Shown: positions 7,223 to 14,196, numbered from the stretch's first letter. The stretch is DNA of 29,693 bases from VRUE01 sp963748075 (GCA_963748075.1 CAVVHQ010000005.1:1-29693); one strand, 5' to 3'. Notes: generated by a model from the letters alone, not told the origin. Translations and numbers: made by a program.

Positions 7223-7669
7223 ATGATGACGCAGACGAGCGTTCATCGCGCACACGTGACCTGGGATGCGGCCGGGGACGACGTCCGCGCCCACACCATC
7301 GAGCTCGCCGGTCAGCGACTCGCCGCGTCGAGCGCCGCCGCGTTCGGGGGCGATCCCGACAGGGCGGACCCCGAGGAGCTGTTCGTGGCCTCGCTGTCGA
7401 GCTGTCACATGCTCTGGTTCCTCGCCCTGGCTCGAGCCGAGGGAGTCGGGGTGACCTCGTACGAGGACGCCCCGGAGGGCACCATGGACGGCACCCGGTT
7501 CACGCATGTCGTGCTGCGCCCCAGAGTCGCCTTCGATCGCGACCTCGATGAGGGGCAGATCGAGGCGCTGCACCACCGCGCCCAGGAGCGCTGCTTCATC
7601 GCCAACAGCGTTGGCTGTCTGGTCGAGGTCGCCCCGGCCGTCGAGGATCGCAGCGCGGGCGGCCCATAG
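7223..7669 (+). CDS. OsmC-family peroxide reductase
   Basis: The 148-residue product has the OsmC/Ohr arrangement of two redox cysteines: Cys61 in the helix SLSSCHMLWFLAL and Cys124 in ERCFIANSV. The N-terminal strand segment VHRAHVTWD and the ADPEELFVASLSSC segment are characteristic. These enzymes reduce organic hydroperoxides with dithiol donors such as lipoylated proteins. Two ATGs in a row (7223 and 7226) follow a GGGGGCGGG stretch, and either could be used. The gene is followed immediately by a decayed cupin gene. Together with the peroxiredoxin upstream it suggests hydroperoxide defence. Confidence 0.88.
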   Translation: MMTQTSVHRAHVTWDAAGDDVRAHTIELAGQRLAASSAAAFGGDPDRADPEELFVASLSSCHMLWFLALARAEGVGVTSYEDAPEGTMDGTRFTHVVLRPRVAFDRDLDEGQIEALHHRAQERCFIANSVGCLVEVAPAVEDRSAGGP

Positions 7670-7875
7670 TTGTCGCCCAGGCAGATCGAGAATCCGGCCA
7701 CCGGCGAGCGGATCGTCTTCATTCGCACGGCAGCGGAGACGGACGGGGCGCTCCTGGAGATGGACGACTGGCACCGGCGCATCTCCGCATCCAGATGCGA
7801 CCGGCGCTGCGCTGGCAGGAGTTCATAGAAAGGCTGTTCGCGCTCGCTGGCAGCAGCCAAGGCGCCAATGAGGGG
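7670..7875 (+). pseudogene. Cupin gene reduced to its two ends
   Basis: A TTG at 7670, directly after the OsmC stop, opens SPRQIENPATGERIVFIRTAAETDGALLEMDDW, which is a typical cupin N-terminus. After about base 7778 the homology breaks. From about 7784, in a different frame, the sequence reads RIQMRPALRWQEFIERLFALAG, the usual C-terminal part of the same cupin type. The metal-binding core with its HxH motif, roughly 60-70 residues, is missing and the two parts are out of frame, so the first frame stops at 7826-7828. The junction contains the repeated word CGCATC. No functional product is expected. Confidence 0.65.
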
Positions 7876-8150
7876 AGATGCCAACTTGATATTCGGGTTC
7901 CTCTGGCACCCGATCCACCTCGGCATGCAGCGACGGCAGCTACTCAACCTCAAGCGGCGTGTGGAAGCGGCGGCACGCTGATACCTCCACCTGAGCGGCC
8001 CACAGTGCCCGTGGGTAGAGCGACCGCCACGGCGCGGATGGTTCGACCGGCTTCCCCTTTCACGCGGAAGCGGGCGCGACGGGTGAGCCTCCAACAGTCG
8101 TGAAAAATCTGATCGCGCCGTGGAGGCGGTGGCTCCCGCGTTACAGCCTG
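7876..8150. other. Non-coding stretch after the collapsed cupin
   Basis: I see no convincing gene here. A 37-codon plus frame (7868-7981) rich in Leu and Arg lacks recognisable motifs. Local base composition is less GC-rich than in the genes, as expected for decayed sequence at the border of the accessory region. Confidence 0.4.
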
Positions 8151-8759
8151 TTAGGCGGCTATGAGCAAGCTGTCATCGAAAGCCGGGAGCGGCTTGATCA
8201 GCGGCTCGAGCAGCTCGCGCGCACCCTGCGTGGTTAGCACGTCAGCGGGCGCCAGCTTGATGAACTGACGTTCGGAGGTGTCGTACTCCCATACGTCCTC
8301 ACCGATCATGCGGCAGCGGGAATCGTATGGCCAGATCATCGCAATCCAGGTGCTCGCGAGGTACATCGCCTCTGCATCGGCATCGATCCCCATCTCGAGG
8401 AGCGCCGCGCCGAGCGTTTGCTGGTATAGGCGACCCCGGGAGACGATCATCGTGTCGCCGACCGCGAGCTCCTCGGACTCGCTGTAGAAGACGCACTGAT
8501 CGGTCTCAGTCCATTCGTGGTAGACCGCTTCCACCTGTTCCCGTCCATCGAGCAGGAGCTTTTGTCCGTAGAAGTCGAACCTGTAGACGGGGTGCTCGAT
8601 CGTCATCTCGGGCTCGAATATCTCCTTGTAGCGTCCGGCCATCTCCAGGTAGCGATGGCGGTTGTAGGCCTCGAGCATGTAGCGATGCCTGGGGTTCTCG
8701 GTCACCTCAAGCAGCTGGTCCACTGCCACGTTCGTCTGCGTGATATCGAACTCGAACAT
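8151..8759 (-). CDS. NTF2/SnoaL-like protein of unknown function
   Basis: The 202-residue product has an N-terminal helical part (VDQLLEVTENPRHRYMLEAYNRHRYLEMAGRYKEIF) followed by strand-rich sequence (MTIEHPVYRFDFYGQKLLLDGREQVEAVYHEW, later DTMIVSRGRLYQQTLG and DVWEYDTSERQFIKL) that suggests the NTF2-like alpha+beta barrel used by SnoaL and related enzymes. Start choice: a longer frame begins at 8801, but the ATG at 8757-8759 has AAAGAGG seven bases upstream on its strand and begins MFEFDITQ, so it is preferred. The gene is less GC-rich than its left-hand neighbours, and a copy of the regional repeat lies about 90 bp upstream. It is the first gene of the accessory region. Function unknown. 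Confidence 0.65.
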   Translation of the reverse strand: MFEFDITQTNVAVDQLLEVTENPRHRYMLEAYNRHRYLEMAGRYKEIFEPEMTIEHPVYRFDFYGQKLLLDGREQVEAVYHEWTETDQCVFYSESEELAVGDTMIVSRGRLYQQTLGAALLEMGIDADAEAMYLASTWIAMIWPYDSRCRMIGEDVWEYDTSERQFIKLAPADVLTTQGARELLEPLIKPLPAFDDSLLIAA

Positions 8760-8850
8760 GTCCGCCTCTTTCGCATTGCCGTAGAAAGGCAACGCTCTCA
8801 CAAGCGCGTTGACGGGTCAACCAGTGCCCCAGTTTCGTCGCTGCTGCCTC

Positions 8851-8908
8851 GCGCGATCTGCGAGCACGTCGACTGCGAGTCGTAGACGACCGCTCCGGAC
8901 GACACGCG
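8851..8908 (-). repeat. Accessory-region repeat, copy 1
   Basis: Bases 8856-8888 match bases 14211-14243 at about 27 of 33 positions (core GAT[C/T]TGCGAGC and a shared CGTAGACG tail). Short complementary arms (GCGCG/CGCGC and GAGC/GCTC) flank it, with arm ends at 8851 and 8908. It lies about 90 bp upstream of the minus-strand gene starting at 8759. Confidence 0.5.
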
Positions 8909-8992
8909 CTCAGGTGGGCCTCGGCTCAGGCTTGGATCCGAGGCCTTCGCTCCACCTGGCGGATCCAGGAGGCCGCGTGGCGCCGAAGTCTC

Positions 8993-9002
8993 GGGATATC
9001 CC
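8993..9002. promoter_or_regulatory. Perfect palindrome upstream of the antitoxin gene
   Basis: GGGATATCCC is a perfect 10-bp palindrome ending five bases before the putative -10 box of the antitoxin gene. Its place in the spacer between -35 and -10 suits an operator for autoregulation by the AbrB/MazE-type antitoxin or its complex with the toxin. Confidence 0.4.
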
Positions 9003-9006
9003 CGTG

Positions 9007-9012
9007 TATACT
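9007..9012 (+). promoter_or_regulatory. -10 box of the toxin-antitoxin operon
   Basis: TATACT sits six bases before the ATG at 9019, so transcription would begin at or next to the start codon and give a leaderless message, as is common in actinobacteria. No TTGACA-like -35 box is evident. Confidence 0.6.
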
Positions 9013-9018
9013 GGCACC

Positions 9019-9273
9019 ATGAAGATTGTCAAGGTTCGCCGGGTCGGTAACAGCAACGTGGTTTCGATCCCCCGCGAGTTCGAGTCCCACGGTTATGCCC
9101 CGGGCACCTCCGTGCTGGTCGAGGAGCTCGACGGGGGCGAGCTTCGGATCTTGCCGACCGAGCAGCTGCGGGAGCGGATCCGCACGATCGGCGAGCGCGT
9201 GGTCGCCGAGCACCCCGAGGCGTTGAAGATCCTCGCCGAGCACGACCCAGACTCCAAGTCAACTCCACAGTAG
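9019..9273 (+). CDS. AbrB/MazE-type antitoxin
   Basis: This 84-residue protein has a swapped-hairpin AbrB DNA-binding domain: VKVRRVGNSNVVSIPREF (residues 4-21) is the classic RxxGNSxxVxIPxE loop, followed by APGTSVLVEELDGGELRILP. The C-terminal 35 residues (LRERIRTIGERVVAEHPEALKILAEHD) form a charged tail likely to bind and block the toxin. It would repress its own promoter; the palindrome at 8993-9002 is a candidate operator. The frame is open further upstream, but ATG 9019 follows a good -10 box and starts exactly at the domain. The stop lies seven bases before the toxin GTG, so the pair forms an operon. Confidence 0.85.
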   Translation: MKIVKVRRVGNSNVVSIPREFESHGYAPGTSVLVEELDGGELRILPTEQLRERIRTIGERVVAEHPEALKILAEHDPDSKSTPQ

Positions 9274-9280
9274 ATCGCCG

Positions 9281-9691
9281 GTGTCCGAGGTGGAAGGCAC
9301 GGGCGAGCCGATCTACCTGGAGCTCGTCGACGCGCTCGAGCTGTATGCGGCGATCATCGGAGGAACGCCCGCGCAGGCCGCCGATCAGCTTCGCGATCAG
9401 GGAGCTCTCGATGGCGCTCTTGCTCGGCCGCGCAGCTACGCCGACTACGAAGACGCCGATCTCGCGTTGCAGGCCGCCGTCCTGGCGCACGGCATCGCCG
9501 AGAGCCAGGCGTTCGTCGACGCCAACAAGCGCCTGGCGCTCGTCGCGATGTTGACGTTCCTCGAGCTGAACGGCTACCGGGTCGAAGCGCCCGATCCCGA
9601 GCTCGCCGACTGGATCCTCAGCTTCAGCTCCGGGACTACGCCCCAGCAGCTTGCGCCGTCGGTGCGCGACGCAATGCGGCCTATCGCGTAG
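9281..9691 (+). CDS. doc: Doc/Fic-type toxin with altered catalytic motif
   Basis: This 136-residue protein matches death-on-curing toxins: IYLELVDALELYAAIIGG at the start, then DADLALQAAVLAHGIAESQAFVDANKRLALVAMLTFLELNGY. In Phage P1 Doc the motif HxFx(D/N)ANKR supplies the catalytic His and the ATP-binding loop, and the enzyme phosphorylates EF-Tu. Here the His position is Gln76 (codon CAG at 9506-9508), while Phe78, Asp80, Asn82, Lys83 and Arg84 are kept. A conserved C-terminal ELADWILSFSSGTTPQQLA segment is also present. Loss of the His should abolish or change activity, unless this actinobacterial subgroup normally has Gln. GTG 9281 is seven bases after the antitoxin stop. Confidence 0.85.
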   Translation: MSEVEGTGEPIYLELVDALELYAAIIGGTPAQAADQLRDQGALDGALARPRSYADYEDADLALQAAVLAHGIAESQAFVDANKRLALVAMLTFLELNGYRVEAPDPELADWILSFSSGTTPQQLAPSVRDAMRPIA

Positions 9692-9768
9692 CTCAGCTCG
9701 CTCGCCGGTTGCTGGTCCGTCCTGATAGTGCAGTGGGGTATTCGCTGTCTTCTTGGGAGGAGGATCCC

Positions 9769-10470
9769 ATGACCGAATCCACTGTTCTCGACTCCGCCGG
9801 ACGCCGCCGCTCGCCGGCGACGATGCCCGGCTATTACGTCGGACGATCGCCACGCAACAAGGGGAGGCGCTACCCCGCCGACCCGCCAACGGTCGAGGAG
9901 ATCGTCGCCGTGATGCGCCAGGTCGGAGCTGATCGACACGGCGCTCGCCTGCGTGCCGTGATCGTCGTCCTCTGGCGCGGCGGGCTTCGCATCCAGGAGG
10001 CGCTCGCGCTCAGCGAGCGCGATCTCGACCCACACCGTGGCTCGATCCTCGTCCGCCGCGGCAAGGGCGGGCGCCGGAGGGAGGTCGGCATGGACGAGTG
10101 GGGCTTCGAGCAGCTCCGCCCCTGGATGGCCGAGCGTGAGCGGCTGCCGGTCGGCCCGCTGCTCTGCGTGATCGACGGACCGACGCGCGGTCGGCCCTGG
10201 TCTGCCGCCGGGGTCCGGGTCGAGTTCCGCAACCTTGCCGCCCGAGCGGGGGTGAGGCGCCGGTTCGCACCGCACCAGCTCCGTCATGCGCATGCGCTTG
10301 AGCTGGCCCGCGAGGGCGTGCCGCTCAACATCATCCAGCGGCAGCTGGGGCATGCCAACCTCGGCACGACCAGCATCTACCTGCAGGGCATCGACACCGA
10401 GGAGATCATCGCGGCCGTTCATACGAGGCGAGCGCCGATGATGCCCGCCAGCGCCGGCCTGCGGCTCTAA
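9769..10470 (+). CDS. Tyrosine recombinase / site-specific integrase
   Basis: The 233-residue protein has a full catalytic set: Arg74 (LWRGGLRIQEAL), Lys99 (VRRGKGGRRREVGM), His169 and Arg172 (HQLRHAHALEL), His195 (RQLGHANLG) and nucleophile Tyr204 (TSIYLQGI). The core-binding domain is short (PPTVEEIVAVMRQVG), so it is a compact XerC-like recombinase. Start: ATG 9769 is preceded by a strong GGAGGAGG five bases upstream, whereas the frame opens earlier. Similar short integrases are common in Thermoleophilia, often next to accessory genes. It follows the toxin gene by 77 bp and may move the surrounding cassette-like genes or the whole region. I saw no integron-integrase-specific extra helix. 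Confidence 0.88.
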   Translation: MTESTVLDSAGRRRSPATMPGYYVGRSPRNKGRRYPADPPTVEEIVAVMRQVGADRHGARLRAVIVVLWRGGLRIQEALALSERDLDPHRGSILVRRGKGGRRREVGMDEWGFEQLRPWMAERERLPVGPLLCVIDGPTRGRPWSAAGVRVEFRNLAARAGVRRRFAPHQLRHAHALELAREGVPLNIIQRQLGHANLGTTSIYLQGIDTEEIIAAVHTRRAPMMPASAGLRL

Positions 10471-10600
10471 CCAGCCGACGCGGCGGGAGCGGGAGCGCCC
10501 GGATGGCGCTTCCGCTTCGTCTTGCGAGAGCAGGAGCTCGCGGAGCGTCGCGGAGACCGCTGCTCCCGAACCGAGCATGTCCCGACTCGCCGTCGACGCG

Positions 10601-10645
10601 CTCGACGCGATTGCGAGCGCGAGTCGTCAGACCGCCCGGTCCGGC
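10601..10645 (-). repeat. Possible degenerate accessory-region repeat
   Basis: The word GACGCGATTGCGAGCG followed by GAGTCGT resembles the start and the middle of the 8851 copy, with about 10 bases missing between. It lies about 30 bp past the end of the decayed DHFR-like gene. GC-rich words of this kind can arise by chance, so this copy is weak. Confidence 0.25.
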
Positions 10646-10672
10646 GTGGCGCTGATGACTCGGCCGGCGGTG

Positions 10673-11249
10673 TCAGTCCGACTCATCGCGGGCGCGCCCG
10701 TAGCGCTCGTAGATCACCCCTGAGCCGACCGTCCTGGTCTCGATCAGGTCCAGCGCGATCTCTTCGGTGACGGGCGGCAGGAACGGCGTGCCGCCACCGA
10801 CGACGACCGGGTGGCGGAACATGCGCAGCTCGTCGACGAGGTCGTGCTCGATCGCCGCCGCGGCGAGGCCGGCGCCGCCGATCGAGACGTCCTTGTCGGT
10901 CGCGTCGAGCGCCGCGGCGGCCTCCTCGGCCAACGACGCCTCGGCGAGCCGGGCGTTGCCCTGGACGCTGTCGAGCGTGCGGCTGAAGACGACCTTCGGG
11001 ATCGCGCACCAGACGTCGGCGAACGCGGCCGCCTGCGGATGGCCCGAGCTCGTTGTCGCGCATCGACGGATCCGTCTCCCACGGCAGCATGGTCTCGTAG
11101 AGCCTGCGGCCGAGCAGACAGCCGCCGAGCTCGCGTACCTGCGCCGTGTGGAAACGAAACTGCTCCTCGCTAGGGACCGTCCACCCGAACGCGCCCTCGC
11201 GGTCGGCGATGAAGCCGTCCACCGAGACGCTCATCGAGTAGATCAGCAT
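10673..11249 (-). pseudogene. Frameshifted RibD/DHFR-family gene
   Basis: The first part, from ATG 11247-11249, reads MLIYSMSVSVDGFIADREG, then RFHTAQVRELGGCLLGRRLYETMLPWETDP, the N-terminal half of the dihydrofolate-reductase/RibD C-terminal-domain family. Around base 11040, within a GGGCC-rich word, the frame shifts by one base. The remainder, in the new frame, reads AAFADVWCAIPKVVFSRTLDSVQGNARL, then DVSIGGAGLAAAAIEHDLVDELRMFRHPVVVGGGTPFLPPV and ends at TGA 10673-10675. Both halves are otherwise well preserved, so the mutation is recent or is a base-calling error. An intact protein would be about 190 residues, an NADPH-dependent reductase of unknown substrate. A copy of the regional repeat lies about 110 bp upstream. 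Confidence 0.85.
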
Positions 11250-11350
11250 GACTGCTCCTTCCTCCTGCAGGTTGCTCTGCCACAGCTAGTGACCGATCGC
11301 GAGACGAAAACTCATCGTCGTGGGCGGTCCAAGCGATCGTACGCGGCGGA

Positions 11351-11442
11351 GGCGCTCCTCCTTTGCGCGATTTGCGAGCGCCCGCTGAGCGTCACCAGAC
11401 GCCCGCCTTGGACGAGAAGGAGGCGTCGTGCCGTGACCGCAT
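11351..11442 (-). repeat. Accessory-region repeat, copy 2 (left part)
   Basis: This contains GCGCGATTTGCGAGCGC (sharing 13 identical bases with the copy near 14210) and, at 11410-11422, GGACGAGAAGGAG, identical to 14783-14795. GGCGCTC at 11351-11357 and GAGCGCC at 11376-11382 are perfect 7-bp inverted arms. The IS1595-type element is inserted just right of this part, and the right part of the repeat resumes at 12481. Confidence 0.6.
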
Positions 11443-11451
11443 TGTGCTCCC

Positions 11452-12436
11452 GGTGCGTATACGGTTCCGTCAGGTAGGAGCTCTACAGTCGGCCGATGCC
11501 TCGGCCAGACTTCCCGCGGACGATCATGGAGTTCCAAGAGCGCTTCGCAACCGATGAGGCCTGCCTGGAGTACCTGGCGGCTTCGCGCTGGCCGGAGGGC
11601 TTCGTCTGTCCATGCTGCGGGTCGCGCCAGGCCTGGGTGCTCGATCGCCGCCACCTATGGGAGTGCGCGTCCTGCCACGCGCAGACCTCGGTGACCGCCG
11701 GCACCGTGATGCACCGCACCCGCACGCCGCTGAGGCTGTGGTTTTGGGCCGCCTACCTGGTCGCCACCCACCAGCCCGGGATCTCCGCCAAGCAGCTCTC
11801 CCGCCAGCTCGGCCTGCGCTACGAAACCGCCTGGCTGATATTGCAGAAGCTGCGCCGGGCGATGGTCGCCCCCGAGCGCTCCCCGCTGCGGGGAGAGGTC
11901 GAGATCGACGAGTGCTGGATCGGCGGCGTAGAGCCGGGAAAGCAGGGCCGCGCGCCGGGGCCCAAGACCCTTGTCGGCGTCGCCGTGGAGGTGCGGGGAC
12001 AGGGCTCCGGGCGTCTGCGGCTGGCACCGCTTGAGGATGCCGCGAAGCCGACCCTGGGAGCCTTCGTGAAGGCGACGACGGCACCCGGGTCGATCGTCCA
12101 CACCGACGGCTGGAAGGGCTACAACGGCCTCGCGGCCGAAGGCTATGACCACCGCCCCCGCAGCCAGCGCGCCGGGGTTGGCGAGGAGCCTTTCCTGCCG
12201 CGCGCACATCGGGCGATCTCCAACCTCAAGGCCTGGATGCTGGGCACCCACCGCAGTGTCTCCAAGGAGCATCTTCCGGTCTACCTCGACGAGTACGTGT
12301 TCCGCCATAACCGCCGGCGCACCCCGATGGCCGCCTTCCAGACGCTGCTGGGGCTGGGCGCCGCCCACGAGCCCGCTACCTACGAAGAGATCTCACGGCG
12401 AGATCAGGCAGCAGCCTGAGTCAACCGTATACGCAC
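11452..12436 (+). mobile_element. IS1595-family insertion sequence with target duplication
   Basis: The element is bounded by inverted repeats GTGCGTATACGGTT (11453-11466) and its perfect complement AACCGTATACGCAC (12423-12436). Outside them the word TGTGCTCCC occurs in direct orientation at 11443-11451 and 12437-12445. IS1595 elements make 8-bp target duplications, so eight of these nine bases are probably the duplication and one belongs to chance or the left end. The element is about 985 bp with a single transposase gene. The intact ends, intact transposase and unchanged duplications indicate a recent insertion. It interrupts a repeat related to 14736-14873. Confidence 0.88.
11496..12419 (+). 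CDS. IS1595-family transposase
   Basis: This 307-residue transposase is full length. An N-terminal zinc ribbon (CPCCGSRQ with Cys38 and Cys41, then CASC with Cys57 and Cys60) is followed by QTSVTAGTVMHRTRTPL and a helix-turn-helix region (GISAKQLSRQLGLRYETAW, residues 95-113) that recognises the ends. The DDE-like catalytic core shows EIDECWIGG (Asp138), VHTDGWKGY (Asp204) and RAISNLKAWMLGTH, where Asn243 with Lys245 would fill the DDN(K) pattern of the family. It begins at ATG 11496, 30 bp inside the left inverted repeat, and ends 3 bp before the right one. It catalyses movement of its own element. Confidence 0.92.
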   Translation: MPRPDFPRTIMEFQERFATDEACLEYLAASRWPEGFVCPCCGSRQAWVLDRRHLWECASCHAQTSVTAGTVMHRTRTPLRLWFWAAYLVATHQPGISAKQLSRQLGLRYETAWLILQKLRRAMVAPERSPLRGEVEIDECWIGGVEPGKQGRAPGPKTLVGVAVEVRGQGSGRLRLAPLEDAAKPTLGAFVKATTAPGSIVHTDGWKGYNGLAAEGYDHRPRSQRAGVGEEPFLPRAHRAISNLKAWMLGTHRSVSKEHLPVYLDEYVFRHNRRRTPMAAFQTLLGLGAAHEPATYEEISRRDQAAA

Positions 12437-12480
12437 TGTGCTCCCATGTGGCCTGCAGCGGCATCGCTGGACGCCTGGCG

Positions 12481-12553
12481 GGTCCCCTCTCGATGGGTTA
12501 GCTGCTCCGAAAGGCCCCGCGGCCCTCGGCGCCACAGCGGTTCGCCTTGCTGA
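12481..12553 (-). repeat. Accessory-region repeat, copy 2 (right part)
   Basis: Over about 72 bases this matches 14801-14872 at roughly 80 percent (shared GGTCCCC, TGCTCCGAA and CTCGGCG words and CAGCGGTT). On the minus strand both copies encode a related short peptide (SKANRCGAEGRGAFRS here, TKANRCAAERCVALRS in the other), so the repeat may descend from a gene. I do not recognise the family. Confidence 0.6.
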
Positions 12554-12882
12554 TCGGCTGCCCGTCGATCTCGCGGCCGCCGCGGACGTGCACATGCGAC
12601 GCTGTGTTGCGGCTGTACCCCTGAGGATGCCACTGGGTAGGCGAGCAGCTCGCTGCCGGCCTCGTGATCCAGCTCGCGAGCCTCGACATCGTTGTCGACT
12701 CTCGTCGCCAAGCGGCTGCCCTGGCGCCGAGGGGTCCCCGGATCGCGACACTGGCAGTGCAAGGGCGATCCCCGGCCCGGCGGTTTCGGCGATTCTCGCC
12801 GGGATTTCGTTCCCTACGCCGTTCCCTACGGCAAGGATCTTGGCTCCGCAGATCGCCTGAACTCCTGCGATTTGCAGGGCAA
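12554..12882. other. Gene-free stretch between the IS element and the tRNA-like sequence
   Basis: No supported gene. Long open frames on both strands reflect GC content, and the minus-strand frame that crosses the tRNA shows the familiar tRNA-antisense peptide TGFEPVTFGF. The tandem CGTTCCCTACG repeat and a small hairpin CCTGC-GATTT-GCAGG (12864-12878) lie here. Confidence 0.45.
12808..12831 (+). repeat. Two tandem 12-bp repeats near the tRNA-like sequence
   Basis: CGTTCCCTACGC is followed directly by CGTTCCCTACGG (11 of 12 bases identical), ending 51 bp before the tRNA-like sequence. Short direct repeats at this place could be arm-type binding sites for an integrase acting on the tRNA gene. 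Confidence 0.5.
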
Positions 12883-12960
12883 GTGCCCGTAGCTCAGTTG
12901 AATCGAGCGTTGGTCTACGTACGAAACCGAAGGTCACAGGTTCGAATCCTGTCGGGCGCG
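12883..12960 (+). tRNA. tRNA-Arg(ACG)-like sequence with an 11-nt anticodon loop
   Basis: The acceptor arms GTGCCCG and CGGGCGC pair (one T-G wobble), the D arm GCTC/GAGC and the T arm ACAGG-TTCGAAT-CCTGT are intact, and the anticodon stem TTGGT/ACCGA has one wobble. The anticodon loop, however, is CTACGTACGAA, 11 nt instead of 7, as if TACG had been duplicated inside the standard CTACGAA loop of tRNA-Arg(ACG). The D loop also has GA where GG is expected. CCA is not encoded. This is most likely a degenerate copy left by an integrative element rather than a working tRNA. It is plus strand and stands alone in the accessory region. Confidence 0.7.
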
Positions 12961-13175
12961 TTAGCAGCTCTCCCGCTTCCGGAGCTAGATCTGGCTTCAC
13001 AGGCGGGATTACGGTCCACTCTCCCCGGTCGCGGGGGAAGGGTCGGCGTTGGTGTTGCTGCGCGCGACGAGCGGCCATGAGCTGCCCGGTTGGGCAAGAT
13101 CAACCAACTGAACGGCATTTTGAACCCGGAAATCGCCGCCCGGATACGTGCGCTGTACGTCTTCGGTCGGTGGGG

Positions 13176-14117
13176 TCAAGTCGGCAATGCAGCGATGCGA
13201 GACTTGACTGCCCCCTCAAGGCGAATCATGGCGCCAATCATGCTGTCCTGGATCTCCGGCCAGTCCGCCCGGTCCGCTCGGTAGCCGCCGGCAGGGAGAT
13301 TCCTTTTGACCGAGCACTTCTTGCGGCCCTCGGCGAGGTTCCATTCAAGCGGCTCGCCGAACTCCTCCTCGATCTCGACGCGATTCTGGAAGAGCGCATA
13401 GAAGATCTCGTGGTTCTCGGCTTCGCTCGGACCCTCGATCCTCAGCTCCACGTCCGTGTCGTGCTGTCTAAGCACGTAGGTGTAGTGAATGCCGCTGCGA
13501 CCCGAACCCGCGCTGAGCCAGGTATCGGTCCCGGCAGAAACGCCTGAGTGAAGACTGCTTCGGGGCTTTGCTCGCTCAAGCAACGAGGCCCAGAAGGCTT
13601 CGCGCAGATCGTGCCGCTCAATTCGTTCCTGCTTTTGAACACCCACCTCGCGGGCCTCCTGGCTTGGCCCCGTGATGAGGGTAAGGAGAGGCGCAGCGGG
13701 GGAGTCGCTGATTCGCACTGCCTCAGCCTTCACTAAGTAGAATCGCGCCAACGGCGACTCGTTCAGCCAGGCGATTGCGGCGACGTGCTCGGGCCGCGGC
13801 TCGCTGACGATCCAGATAGCCACCTTCGCTTCCAGCGCCGAGAGGTAGGTAATCAACTTGCCGAGGTGGTCGTGATCGCTCTTCTCTAGCTGGTTCTCGA
13901 TCACTACCGTGTCGCCGGATTGGTCTTCGGCCACGAGATCGACGCTGAAGCTCCCGGCCCTCCGCTCACGCTCGACTTCTCCAACGGAAAGTCGAGCAAC
14001 TCGCTCGAGCGCATCCGGGTTCCGCTCAAGCCAGGTGGTGAAGTCCCGTGCCTCATGCAGCCATACCTCGCGGAGAGGCACGCGACGAAGCTTGCCAATC
14101 CCGAAGTCGTCAGCCAT
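13176..14117 (-). CDS. DUF4268 protein with PD-(D/E)xK-like N-terminus
   Basis: The 313-residue protein joins two parts. Residues about 45-130 look like a restriction-endonuclease fold: GSFSVDLVAEDQSGDTVVIENQLEKSDHDHLGKLITYL, in which Asp60, Glu74 and Gln76 could form a D-x13-ExQ active site, followed by strand AKVAIWIVSEPRPEHVAAIAWLN. The C-terminal part (GIHYTYVLRQHDTDVELRIEGP, NHEIFYALFQNRVEIEEEFGEPLEWN) corresponds to DUF4268. Such proteins are often solitary in accessory regions and are suspected DNA-acting or defence proteins; the substrate is unknown. ATG 14115-14117 has no clear Shine-Dalgarno site. Base composition is lower in GC than in the flanking core genes, which suggests transfer. 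A hairpin-forming repeat lies 80 bp upstream. Confidence 0.75.
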   Translation of the reverse strand: MADDFGIGKLRRVPLREVWLHEARDFTTWLERNPDALERVARLSVGEVERERRAGSFSVDLVAEDQSGDTVVIENQLEKSDHDHLGKLITYLSALEAKVAIWIVSEPRPEHVAAIAWLNESPLARFYLVKAEAVRISDSPAAPLLTLITGPSQEAREVGVQKQERIERHDLREAFWASLLERAKPRSSLHSGVSAGTDTWLSAGSGRSGIHYTYVLRQHDTDVELRIEGPSEAENHEIFYALFQNRVEIEEEFGEPLEWNLAEGRKKCSVKRNLPAGGYRADRADWPEIQDSMIGAMIRLEGAVKSRIAALPT

Positions 14118-14196
14118 GCCGGGAGGCTAAGCTACAAGCCCGGTCGCGGATCATCTCGTCGCCGGGAACGATTCATTCGAACGCCGATGAAGCTCC

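Noticed and set aside
7868..7981. 37-codon plus frame after the collapsed cupin
   Set aside because: No ribosome binding site, no motif, and it lies in decayed sequence.
12404..13078. 224-codon minus-strand frame crossing the tRNA-like sequence
   Set aside because: It contains TGFEPVTFGF, the well-known false peptide from translating the antisense of a tRNA.
13090..13284. Plus-strand frame MGKINQLNGILNPEIAARIRALYVF
   Set aside because: The first 30 residues look natural, but the frame then runs antisense through the DUF4268 gene. At best it is a fragment of an unknown gene.
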